Shown: in pieces, positions 45,991 through 54,019 of the stretch
How positions within the stretch are numbered: the first letter of the stretch is position 1
How the letters are laid out: each line of letters begins with the position of its first letter
Assembly: GCF_019890615.1 (NCBI RefSeq)
Contig: NZ_JAINVZ010000001.1
Span: forward strand, 62,001-126,000
Reading direction: 5' to 3'
From: Streptantibioticus parmotrematis
GTDB lineage: Bacteria; Actinomycetota; Actinomycetes; Streptomycetales; Streptomycetaceae
Length of the DNA stretch: 64,000 nucleotides
The notes under the pieces: model-generated
What the model was told of the DNA's origin: nothing
Databases searched by the model: none
Seen by the model: the letters and a program-made list of their open reading frames with translations, nothing else
Program-made: the position numbers and the translations under genes

Positions 45991-48077
45991 TCCCGGTCCC
46001 CTTCCCGCGCCAGGGCCGCGATCACCCCGCCCGCCAGGACCGCGCGACGCTGCCGGGGCGACAGCCGGTGGTGCACGGCGTACTCCTCGTCGCGCGTCAC
46101 GTTGCGCACCCGCAGCCCGGGCGGCGCGTCCGGGGCCATCGCCGCGCGCAGCCCGGTCAGCCGCAGGCGGTCGTCCGCCTCGATACGGTCGTGGTCCGCC
46201 GGGTCGTCGAACTCCAGCGCCAGCACGCCGAAGTTGGCGAGGTTCTGCCAGTGGATCCGGGCGAACGACTTCGCCAGCACCGCCCGCAGCCCCAGGTAGC
46301 GCGGGGTGATGGCGGCGTGCTCGCGGGACGAGCCCTGCCCCCAGTTCTCCCCGGCCACGATCAGGTGACCGCCGTCCTCCCGCGTCTTCGCCGCCCGCCG
46401 CGGGTAGTCCGGGTCGAGCCGGGTGAGGGTGAACTCGGCGAGCTTCGGGATGTTGGACCGGTACGGCAGCGCCTTCGCACCGGCCGGGGAGATCTCGTCG
46501 GTGGACACGTCGTCACCCGCCTTGATCAGCACCGGGCCCTCGACCGTGTCGGGCAGCGGGTCGAGGTCGGGCAGCGCGGAGATGTTGGGCCCGCGCTCCA
46601 GCTCCACCCGTGCCGCCTCCCCGGCGGGCAGCGGCGGCTGGAGCATCGCGGTGTTGACGGACGCCCGGTCCGGCAGCCGCAGCCGCGGGTACGCCACCTC
46701 GTGCGTGCCGGCCCACTCGCGCGGGTCGGTGATCACCCCGGTGAGCGCCGAGGCCGCCGCGGTCTCCGGAGAGCACAGCCACACCGCGTCGTCCTCGGTG
46801 CCGGAACGGCCGGGGAAGTTGCGCGGGAAGGTGCGCAGCGAGTTGCGGCCCGCCGCGGGCGCCTGGCCCATGCCGATGCAGCCGAGACACCCCGCCTGGT
46901 GGATACGGGCGCCCGCGGCGATCAGCGCGAACGTCGCGCCGGACCGGGTGAGGTCCTGGAGGATCTCGCGGGAGGTCGGATTGACGTCGAAGCTCACCGA
47001 GCCCGCCGTCTGCCGCCCCTCGACCATCGCGGCGGCCATCGCGAAGTCCCGCAACCCCGGGTTGGCACTCGACCCGATCACCGCCTGCCCGACCGGCTCG
47101 CCCGCCACCTCCCGCACCGGCACCACGTTGCCCGGGGAGGTCGGCCGGGCGATCAGCGGCTCCAGCGACGACAGGTCGATCTCCTCGTCGAGGTCGTACG
47201 CGGCGTCCGGCTCGGTCGCCAGCTCCGCGAAGTCCTCCGCCCGCCCCTCGGCCGCCAGGAACGCGCGCACCGCCTCGTCGGACGGGAAGACGGTGGCGGT
47301 GGCACCCAGCTCGGCGCCCATGTTGGCGATGACGTGGCGGTCCATCGCGGTCAGCCCGGCGAGCCCGGGGCCGTGGTACTCGATGATCCGCTGGACGCCG
47401 CCCTTCACCCCGTGCCGCCGCAGCATCTCCAGCACCACGTCCTTGGCGCTCACCCACGGCGGCAGCTGGCCGGTCAGCCGCACGCCCCAGATGCGCGGCA
47501 TCGTCACGTACAGCGGGCGGCCCGCCATGGCGAGCGCCACTTCGAGGCCGCCGGTGCCGATCGCCAGCATGCCCAGCGACCCGGCGGCGCAGGTGTGGGA
47601 GTCGGAGCCGATCAGGGTGCGGCCGGGGATGCCGAAGCGCTGCATGTGGGTGGGGTGCGAGACACCGTTGCCCGGCTTGGAGAACCACAGGCCGAAGCGC
47701 CGCGCGGCCGAGCGCAGGAAGACGTGGTCCTCCGCGTTGCGCTCGTCGGCCTGGAGGATGTTGTGGTCGACGTACTGCACGCTCACCTCGGTGCGCACCC
47801 GGTCCAGACCGAGGGCCTCCAGCTCCTGCATCACCAGCGTGCCGGTGGCGTCCTGCGTCAGCGTCTGGTCCACCCGCAGGGCGATCTCCTCGCCCGGCAC
47901 CATCGGGCCGTCCAGCAGGTGGTCCTCGATCAGCCGCTGCGCCACCGTGCCGTGCGCCTTTCCGCTGCTCGCCTCCGCGTCGCCCGCCTTCGTACCGCTC
48001 GCCTTCGTGCCGTTGTCCGCCGCCTTCGAGGTGCTTGAGGTGCTTGAGGTGCTTGAAGTGCCCGAGGTGCCGTCCAT
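45987..48077 (-). CDS. Aconitate hydratase (Aquifex-type)
   Basis: 696 aa from ATG at 48077 (GGAG upstream). Isomerises citrate and isocitrate with a 4Fe-4S cluster. Cluster ligands are visible: SDSHTCAAGSLGMLAIGTGG and the CxxC in QAGCLGCIGMGQ. Also IGSSANPGLRDFAMAAAM, and the swivel domain with ENWGQGSSREHAAITPRYLG. This is the shorter, 640-residue-class aconitase. The first about 45 residues are a Ser/Thr-rich low-complexity extension encoded by a 9-bp tandem repeat. Other Met starts (48101, 48146) are possible. Confidence 0.92.
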   Translation of the reverse strand: MDGTSGTSSTSSTSSTSKAADNGTKASGTKAGDAEASSGKAHGTVAQRLIEDHLLDGPMVPGEEIALRVDQTLTQDATGTLVMQELEALGLDRVRTEVSVQYVDHNILQADERNAEDHVFLRSAARRFGLWFSKPGNGVSHPTHMQRFGIPGRTLIGSDSHTCAAGSLGMLAIGTGGLEVALAMAGRPLYVTMPRIWGVRLTGQLPPWVSAKDVVLEMLRRHGVKGGVQRIIEYHGPGLAGLTAMDRHVIANMGAELGATATVFPSDEAVRAFLAAEGRAEDFAELATEPDAAYDLDEEIDLSSLEPLIARPTSPGNVVPVREVAGEPVGQAVIGSSANPGLRDFAMAAAMVEGRQTAGSVSFDVNPTSREILQDLTRSGATFALIAAGARIHQAGCLGCIGMGQAPAAGRNSLRTFPRNFPGRSGTEDDAVWLCSPETAAASALTGVITDPREWAGTHEVAYPRLRLPDRASVNTAMLQPPLPAGEAARVELERGPNISALPDLDPLPDTVEGPVLIKAGDDVSTDEISPAGAKALPYRSNIPKLAEFTLTRLDPDYPRRAAKTREDGGHLIVAGENWGQGSSREHAAITPRYLGLRAVLAKSFARIHWQNLANFGVLALEFDDPADHDRIEADDRLRLTGLRAAMAPDAPPGLRVRNVTRDEEYAVHHRLSPRQRRAVLAGGVIAALAREGDRD
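48028..48072 (-). repeat. 9-bp tandem repeat in the aconitase N-terminus
   Basis: Three exact GAGGTGCTT units (plus-strand view, 48028-48054) and two degenerate ones (to 48072) encode Ser/Thr triplets. The in-frame period means copy changes alter only the extension length. Confidence 0.85.
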
Positions 48078-48163
48078 TCTCCGCTCCCGCCGCTCGGCCA
48101 TGTTGAACCCCGGCATTTCGGGTACCCGAAATCGCAGGAAGCACATGAATCGAGGTGACTGCG

Positions 48164-48589
48164 ATGCTCCTCCTGGGGCTTCTCCTGATGGCCGCGACGG
48201 CCGCGTTCACCGGTCTGGTGATCGCCGACAACATCTCTGGCGGACCGAACTACAGCGTGTCGGTTCTGGGGAACCACATCGCGACGATGAACACGCTCGC
48301 CGCCTTCCTCGCCGGGCTCGCCCTGGCCCTGATCTTCTGCCTGGGCCTGGCGATGCTCTCCACCGGCGGGGCCCTGATGCGGCGGCGCCGCTCCAACCTG
48401 CGCGCGGCCCGCAACGAGGCCGCGGGCGCCGCGGCGGAACGCGACGCGATGGCGGCCCGCAGGAGGCAGGACGCCACGGCCCCCTACCAGGGCGTGGACG
48501 ACGGGACCGGTGGCGCCTCGCGCGCGGAACCGGTCGGCACGGGCAGGCACGGCGGCACCCGCCACCGGCGGCACCTGTTCGGCCACTGA
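48164..48589 (+). CDS. Small two-helix membrane protein
   Basis: 141 aa from ATG at 48164 (GAGGTGA 5 bases upstream); GTG at 48155 is an alternative. Two hydrophobic segments, MLLLGLLLMAATAAFTGLVI and LAAFLAGLALALIFCLGLAML, are separated by the loop GGPNYSVSVLGNHIATMN; a basic RRRR stretch then a 60-residue charged cytoplasmic tail with a His-rich end follow. Similar proteins are common in Streptomyces, function unknown. Confidence 0.75.
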   Translation: MLLLGLLLMAATAAFTGLVIADNISGGPNYSVSVLGNHIATMNTLAAFLAGLALALIFCLGLAMLSTGGALMRRRRSNLRAARNEAAGAAAERDAMAARRRQDATAPYQGVDDGTGGASRAEPVGTGRHGGTRHRRHLFGH

Positions 48590-48707
48590 GGCTTCGGCCA
48601 CTGAGGCGCCGCGCACAGGTGCCGACGACACCGGACGCCGCGCGACGGGAAACACCTCTCGCGCGGCGCGCCGGATTCCGGATCACGTCGCCGGACTGGG
48701 TTCCGGA

Positions 48708-48980
48708 TCACATCGCCGGATGCGCCGGGTGGTGCGTGGCGGACTCGATGTCGTCGGCGGCCTTGGCCAGCAACTGCCGGGCCAGGTCGTTGAGAGCGCG
48801 GGCCGCCGCCAGTTCCTCGCCCACCTTGGTCTGCAACGGATCGTGCGGATGGCGGCGGGCGTGGCCCTCGGCGCGTATCCGCGTGTCGTCCGGCAGGCGC
48901 AGCGACGCCGCGGTACGCGTCTCCTTGTCGCCGTCCTCCCTGAAGTCCAGGTCGATGTGCCACTCGTCGAGCGCCCGCAT
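48708..48980 (-). CDS. DUF1876 (Rv2632c-like) protein
   Basis: 90 aa. MRALDEWHIDLDFREDGD, TRTAASLRLPDDTRIRAEG and HPHDPLQTKVGEELAAARAL match the DUF1876 dsRBD-like fold family, named from mycobacterial Rv2632c. The start may be GTG at 48989. It is divergent, by under 90 bases, from a baeRF2 (Rv2629-like) gene, the same pair found near each other in Mycobacterium tuberculosis. Confidence 0.85.
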   Translation of the reverse strand: MRALDEWHIDLDFREDGDKETRTAASLRLPDDTRIRAEGHARRHPHDPLQTKVGEELAAARALNDLARQLLAKAADDIESATHHPAHPAM

Positions 48981-49066
48981 GGCGATCACCTTCTCCTCGC
49001 TTCACATCCAGGGTGCACCCGCGCCGGTTCGCCCCGAAAACCGTCCCCGAACCTCTGGGGGAGATC

Positions 49067-50209
49067 ATGGAACTCGGATTCCTCAGGCCGCTGGCCCACC
49101 CCGGCCCCTGGGCCTCGGTCTACCTGGACACCTCCCGGGCCGTCCAGGACGCGGCCAAGCAGGCGGAACTGCGCCGCCGCGCGGTGACCGAGCAACTCGC
49201 GGAACAGGGCGCCGACGCCCGCACCCGCGACGCGATCGCCGACCGGCTCGCCGCGGAGCCGGTCTCCGGCTCCCCCATGGGCCGGGCGCTGTTCGCCGCG
49301 GACGGTGACGTGGTGGTGGACGTGCCGCTCACCGAGGCCCCGCCGGTCGTCGAGGCGAGCTGGAGCACGCTGCCGCACGTAGCGCCGCTGCTCACGCTCC
49401 ACCACGACGAGCCGGCCTGCGTGGTCGCCTACATCGACCACGACGGCGCCGACCTCGAACGCCGCGACGAGGGCGGCCGCAGGCCCGTCGGCCGCGCCCG
49501 GGGCGTGCGCTGGCAGGGCCGCGGGCACCGCAGCCTCCCCGCCGACCGCTACGAGTGGCACTACCGCAACCGGGTGGAGAACGCCTGGCACGAGACCGCG
49601 GAGGTGATCGCCGGGGAGATGGCCCGCCAGTGGGCCCGGTACCGCCCCGAGATGCTGGTCCTCACCGGCGACCCCGGGGAGCGCTCGGCGGTGCGCGACC
49701 GGCTGCCCGAGCCGCTGCGCGACATCACCGTCGAGACGTGCGGCGGCAGCAGGACCGCCCGGTCGAACGGGACCCTCGACCGGGAGATCGAACGGGCCCG
49801 TGAGGAGTTCGCCGAACACCATCGGGACGACGTGCTCGACCGGTTCGGCTCCGGGCGCGGACGTCCCGGCGAACACGGCCGCTTCGGCTCCGACAGCTCC
49901 CCGGGCGACGCCGCCGAGGGCGTGCCGTCCGTGGTGGAGGCCGCCCGCGGTCACCAGGTCGCCACCTTGCTGATGCGCGAGGAGGCACCGGACGGCGGGC
50001 GTCAGGTGTGGATCGGGCCGGGCAACGACCAGGTCGGCGTCGAGCGCTCCGACCTGCGCGCGATGGGGGTGCGTGAACCGGTGCCCGCCCGGGCGGACGA
50101 CGCTCTGCTGCGGTGCGCCGCCGCGACGGACGCCGAGGTGCTGACGGTGCCGCGCGAGGCGTCCCGGCCGGCGGGCGGCATCGGGGCGGTGCTGCGCTGG
50201 AGCGCGTGA
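49067..50209 (+). CDS. baeRF2-domain (Rv2629-like, eRF1-related) protein
   Basis: 380 aa from ATG at 49067 (GGGGGAG upstream). N-terminal GPWASVYLDTSRAVQDAAKQ, DVPLTEAPPVVEASWSTLPH, YEWHYRNRVENAWHETAEVI and the late part EAARGHQVATLLMREEAP are typical. baeRF proteins resemble archaeal release factor eRF1; mycobacterial Rv2629 is induced in hypoxia. Proposed role: ribosome-associated stress factor; the reaction is not known. Confidence 0.82.
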   Translation: MELGFLRPLAHPGPWASVYLDTSRAVQDAAKQAELRRRAVTEQLAEQGADARTRDAIADRLAAEPVSGSPMGRALFAADGDVVVDVPLTEAPPVVEASWSTLPHVAPLLTLHHDEPACVVAYIDHDGADLERRDEGGRRPVGRARGVRWQGRGHRSLPADRYEWHYRNRVENAWHETAEVIAGEMARQWARYRPEMLVLTGDPGERSAVRDRLPEPLRDITVETCGGSRTARSNGTLDREIERAREEFAEHHRDDVLDRFGSGRGRPGEHGRFGSDSSPGDAAEGVPSVVEAARGHQVATLLMREEAPDGGRQVWIGPGNDQVGVERSDLRAMGVREPVPARADDALLRCAAATDAEVLTVPREASRPAGGIGAVLRWSA

Positions 50210-50230
50210 GACGTGCTCGTACGCGACGGG

Positions 50231-50265
50231 GCGGGCCCGGCACGCACCGCGCGTGCCGGGCCCGC
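50231..50265. terminator. Bidirectional terminator
   Basis: Perfect 15-bp stem (50231-50245 and 50251-50265), 5-base loop, between the convergent baeRF2 and S53 genes. Confidence 0.8.
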
Positions 50266-50283
50266 TGATGTGCTGATGGAGCG

Positions 50284-51537
50284 TCAGCCGGTGAACGCCG
50301 TCAGGCCGTTCGGGGTGCCGAGGCCGGTCGGGCCGTCGTAACCGTCACCCGCGTTGCACAGGTAGTCGTCGCAACTGCCGTTGGAGCCGGAGGTGACGTC
50401 GTTGAGCGCGGAGGTGTTGGCGTAGGGGAACGAGGCCGGGTTGCTGTCGGCGGACGGCGTGCCCGCGTCGGCGTAGACCGAGGCGATGATCGGCGAAGCG
50501 GCGCTGGTGCCGCCGACGACCTGCCAGCCGCCGGACTGGTAGCTGTCGTAGGTGGCGACACCGGTGGCCGGGTCGGCGACCGCCGAGACGTCCGCGACCG
50601 TGCGGTTCGAGCAGTCCGCGTCGGTCTGCCAGGACGGCTTGGGCTCGACGGTCGAGCAGCCGGAGCCGGTGCCCTCGCCGCCGTCGGAGCTGCCCCACAC
50701 GGTCTCGCTCCAGCCGCGCTGGCTGTCGTCCTGGGTGAGGCTGGTGCCGCCGACTGCGGTGACGCCCGGCGAGGCGGCGGGGTACTCCACGCCGTAGCCG
50801 GAGTCGCCCGCCGAGGCCGTGATGGCGACGCCCGGGTGGTTGAAGTACTGGCTGTCGGCCTGGGTGTCCGAGGAGTCCTCGGAACCGCCGTAGCTGTTGG
50901 AGACGAACTTCGCGCCCATGCTGACCGCCTGGTTCACGGCGGTGCCCAGGTCGTCCATGCTGGCGGAGTTCGCCTCGACCAGGATGATGTGCGCGTTGGG
51001 GGCGATGGCGGAGACCATGTCGAGGTCGAGCGAGATCTCGCCCGCCCAACCGGAGTCCGCGGTCGGGTAGTTGGTGCTGCCGTCCTGGTCGACCTTCTGG
51101 AAGCAGCCGCTGTCCGAGGTGCAGGCGGGCAGGCCGTACTGCTGGCGGTAGGTGGCCAGGTCCTGTTCGGCGTTGGGGTCGTCCTGGGCGTCGACGATGG
51201 CGACCGTCTGGCCCGCGCCGCCGTCCGAGGGCAGGTTGTACGCGCTCTGCAGGTCGGAGGGCCCGTAACCGGAAGGGGCGTCGTCGCGCCCGAGGGCCAT
51301 CTTCTGCTTGACGTCCGTGCGCACCAGCGCGTTGCAGGCCATCATGCCGGGCTTGGGCTGCGAACACAGGCGCTTGACGTGGATCTGGTGGGCGTGGCCG
51401 GCCGAGGCGGCGGTGGCCGTCGCGGCGCCTGCCGGGCCCGCGGTGGCGAGGCCGGCGGTGACCAGTGCGGCGGCGGACACCACCGCGCCCGCGACGCGCT
51501 GGATGTGGCGCCTGCGGGCAGGAGTCGAGGTGGACAA
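50284..51537 (-). CDS. Secreted S53 (sedolisin) peptidase 3
   Basis: 417 aa from TTG at 51537, after GGGAGGG, exactly as in sedolisin 1. Signal about residues 10-40 (VAGAVVSAAALVTAGLATAG). Triad Glu167 and Asp171 in GWAGEISLDLDMV and Ser345 in GGTSAASPIIAS. It shares most of its core with sedolisin 1 at protein and DNA level but lacks the Gly/Ser-basic C-terminal tail, ending at GLTAFTG. The secreted enzyme is expected to be acid-active. It lies alone, divergent from the ArsP-like permease. Confidence 0.92.
   Translation of the reverse strand: MSTSTPARRRHIQRVAGAVVSAAALVTAGLATAGPAGAATATAASAGHAHQIHVKRLCSQPKPGMMACNALVRTDVKQKMALGRDDAPSGYGPSDLQSAYNLPSDGGAGQTVAIVDAQDDPNAEQDLATYRQQYGLPACTSDSGCFQKVDQDGSTNYPTADSGWAGEISLDLDMVSAIAPNAHIILVEANSASMDDLGTAVNQAVSMGAKFVSNSYGGSEDSSDTQADSQYFNHPGVAITASAGDSGYGVEYPAASPGVTAVGGTSLTQDDSQRGWSETVWGSSDGGEGTGSGCSTVEPKPSWQTDADCSNRTVADVSAVADPATGVATYDSYQSGGWQVVGGTSAASPIIASVYADAGTPSADSNPASFPYANTSALNDVTSGSNGSCDDYLCNAGDGYDGPTGLGTPNGLTAFTG
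50813..50880 (-). repeat. Inverted copy of the 68-bp block in sedolisin 1
   Basis: Reverse complement of 9685-9752, base for base, in the middle of a longer high-identity region. Confidence 0.9.
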
Positions 51538-51651
51538 GGTGAGCCCTCCCAGTGGGGGTGGGGGACCACACGCGTGCCGTTGTGGGGCGGCGGATCGGCA
51601 TGGTCCCGGGGAGCGGTGAAGGGGAACGCGTCGTGCGCGACCGCCACCATG

Positions 51652-51682
51652 CGACGTGGGCATGACAATGCTGCCTGGTTTG
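51652..51682 (-). promoter_or_regulatory. GCAT-T-GTCATG motif upstream of sedolisin 3
   Basis: Read toward the gene, the segment has GCATTGTCATG followed by CGCATGG. It lies about 130 bases before the TTG start, as in the G1 peptidase promoter. It is the third occurrence of the motif in acid-peptidase promoters. Confidence 0.35.
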
Positions 51683-51787
51683 CCACCCCGCTCAGTGGTG
51701 TCTGACGGGAACGTAGCGGAGTCATGGGGTCCTCACAAGATGCGCGGCGTACGGGAGTTGGGGACCGCGCCGGGTAGGGTGGGGCGA

Positions 51788-53014
51788 ATGGTGACCAACG
51801 GGGCATCGATCGCGGTGTGGTCGGCGGACGGCGCCGCTTCCGACGCCGGGCACGCCATCGTCCACGCGCTGTCCATCGCCGGATCGATGACGTGGGAGAT
51901 CACCTGGGCCCTGGTCCTCGGTTTCGGGCTGTCCGCCGTCGTGCAGGCGGTCGTGCGCAAGTCCACCGTCGTGACCCTCCTCGGTGACGACCGGCCCCGC
52001 ACCCTCGCGCTCGCCTCGGCCTTCGGGATCGCGTCCTCCTCCTGCTCGTACGCGGCCGTGGCGCTGGCCCGTTCGCTGTTCGTGAAGGGCGCGGACTTCA
52101 CGGCGGCCATGGCGTTCGAGGTGGCGTCGACCAACCTCGTCGTCGAACTCGGCGTGATCCTGGCCCTGTTGATGGGATGGCAGTTCACGCTCGCCGAGTT
52201 CGCCGGCGGTGCGGTGATGATCGTGCTGCTGGCGGTGGGATTCCGGCTGCTGCTGCGCCCGGCCCTGCTGCGGGCGGCGCGGGCGCAGGCGGAGCGTGGG
52301 GTCGCCGGGGCGATGGAGGGACACGCCGCGATGGACATGTCGGTGCGCCGGGAGGGCTCGTTCGCGCGGCGGCTGCTGTCCGGGGAGGGCTTCACCTCCG
52401 TCAGCCACGTGTTCGTGATGGAGTGGGCGGCGATCCTGCGGGACATGCTGCTGGGGCTGCTGATCGCGGGCGCGGTGGCGGCGTGGGTGCCGGACGCCTT
52501 CTGGCGGACCTTCTTCTTCTCCGGGCACCCCGTGGTCGCCAAGGTGTGGGGGCCGCTGGTCGGGCCCGCGGTCGCCATCGCCTCGTTCGTCTGCTCGGTC
52601 GGCAACGTGCCGCTGGCGGTGGTGCTGTGGAAGGGCGGGATCAGCTTCGGCGGGGTGGTCGCGTTCATCTTCGCGGACCTGCTCATCGTGCCGATCCTGT
52701 CGATCTACCGCAGGTACTACGGCGCCCGGACGGCCGTGTTCCTGCTGGGGACCTTCTACGCCGCCGCGGTGCTGGCCGGATACGTGGTGGAAGGGGTCTT
52801 CGGCGTGCTGGGCCTGGTCCCGGACCAGGCGGACGCCCGCGTTCCCGCCCAGGGCGTCTCGTGGGACTACACCACGTGGCTCAACATCGTCTTCCTGGCC
52901 GTGGCGGTCGCGCTGCTGACGCGGTTCTGGCGCAGCGGGGGAGCGGGCATGCTGCGGATGATGGGAGGAGGGCCCTCGTCGGGCAGTGGCGACAGCCCGC
53001 AGGGGAGCGGCTGA
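51788..53014 (+). CDS. ArsP/DUF318-like permease
   Basis: 408 aa from ATG at 51788. About eight membrane helices. Typical features of the permease_2 family (ArsP, transport of organoarsenicals or unknown solutes) are FGIASSSCSYAAVALARSLF with conserved Ser/Cys, FEVASTNLVVELGVIL, and SFVCSVGNVPLAVVLWKGG with GVVAFIFADLLIVPIL. A long cytoplasmic loop separates the two halves. No ars gene is close, so the substrate is open. Confidence 0.85.
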   Translation: MVTNGASIAVWSADGAASDAGHAIVHALSIAGSMTWEITWALVLGFGLSAVVQAVVRKSTVVTLLGDDRPRTLALASAFGIASSSCSYAAVALARSLFVKGADFTAAMAFEVASTNLVVELGVILALLMGWQFTLAEFAGGAVMIVLLAVGFRLLLRPALLRAARAQAERGVAGAMEGHAAMDMSVRREGSFARRLLSGEGFTSVSHVFVMEWAAILRDMLLGLLIAGAVAAWVPDAFWRTFFFSGHPVVAKVWGPLVGPAVAIASFVCSVGNVPLAVVLWKGGISFGGVVAFIFADLLIVPILSIYRRYYGARTAVFLLGTFYAAAVLAGYVVEGVFGVLGLVPDQADARVPAQGVSWDYTTWLNIVFLAVAVALLTRFWRSGGAGMLRMMGGGPSSGSGDSPQGSG

Positions 53015-53062
53015 GGCTGGCGATCCGGCGTCGGCTCCATAGTGTGTCTATAGGCTGGTGCC

Positions 53063-54019
53063 ATGTTGGATCTGCGTCATCTCCAGGTGCTGCGGGCGAT
53101 CGCCCGGGAGGGCTCGCTGGCCGGGGCCGCCCGCGCCCTGCACTACAGCCAGCCCACCGTCACCCACCACCTGGCGTCCCTGGAGTCCCACTTCTCGGCC
53201 CGGATGGTGCGGCGCGGCTCGCGCGGGGCCACGCTGACCGAGGTGGGTGAGGCGCTGCTGCCGCACGCCGACGCCGTGCTGAGCCGGGTGCAACTGGCCG
53301 AGAAGGAGGTACGCGACCTGGTCGAGCACGGCACGCCCACACTGCGGGTCGGCACCTTTCCCACGGCGGGCGCGCTGCTGCTGCCGCCCGCCGTCAAGTC
53401 CCTGCGCGGCCAGGGCGTCGAGCTGTCGCTGACCGAGGGTGAACTCCCGGCCCTGTTGGACGGGTTGAGGTCCCGTCAGCTCCATCTGTCGCTGGTCTTC
53501 TCGCAGCCCGGTGACCGGCTCGACCTGGAGGACGACGTGGACGTCCACCCGCTGCTGGACGACCCCCTGCTGCTCGCGCTGCCCGCCGACCACCCCTGCG
53601 CGGCACGGGACCGCGTGCCGCTGGCCGCGTTGCGCGAAGAGGCGTGGATCGTCGGCACCACCGACTGGGACCCCTGCGACCGGCTGCTGACCTGGGCCTG
53701 CCGCCAGGTCGGCTACGAGCCGCTGCACGCGCTGCGCACCGACGACTACGGCGTGATCCAGGGCTTCGTCGCCGCCGGGGTCGGCGTCGCGCTGCTGCCC
53801 CGGCTGGCGCTCGGCTCACCACGTGACGACATAGCCGTCCGCCCGCTCGACGGGCCGCCGCTGGCCCGGCGGATCGCGGTCGCCATGCTGCGTTCCACCA
53901 TTTCGCGCAGCGCGGCCGACCTGCTGGACGCCCTGCGCGCCCAGGCCGACCGCATCACGGCGGCCTGGGCACACGAGACGGTCAGTCCGCGGCCCGACGG
54001 CGTGTCAGGCGGAGCGTGA
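53063..54019 (+). CDS. LysR-family transcriptional regulator
   Basis: 318 aa. The HTH at residues 1-60 (MLDLRHLQVLRAIAREGSLA, LHYSQPTVTHHLASLE) is followed by a ligand-binding domain. The GTPTLRVGTFPTAGALLLP start of the sensing domain fits actinobacterial LysR proteins that regulate transporters. Its 3' end overlaps the convergent GH38 gene by 38 bases. Potential targets are the ArsP-like permease just upstream or itself. Confidence 0.92.
   Translation: MLDLRHLQVLRAIAREGSLAGAARALHYSQPTVTHHLASLESHFSARMVRRGSRGATLTEVGEALLPHADAVLSRVQLAEKEVRDLVEHGTPTLRVGTFPTAGALLLPPAVKSLRGQGVELSLTEGELPALLDGLRSRQLHLSLVFSQPGDRLDLEDDVDVHPLLDDPLLLALPADHPCAARDRVPLAALREEAWIVGTTDWDPCDRLLTWACRQVGYEPLHALRTDDYGVIQGFVAAGVGVALLPRLALGSPRDDIAVRPLDGPPLARRIAVAMLRSTISRSAADLLDALRAQADRITAAWAHETVSPRPDGVSGGA

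Noticed and set aside
45399-49308. Two very long plus-strand frames (879 and 961 codons)
   Set aside because: They mirror the aconitase gene, which has the iron-sulfur ligand motifs on the minus strand.
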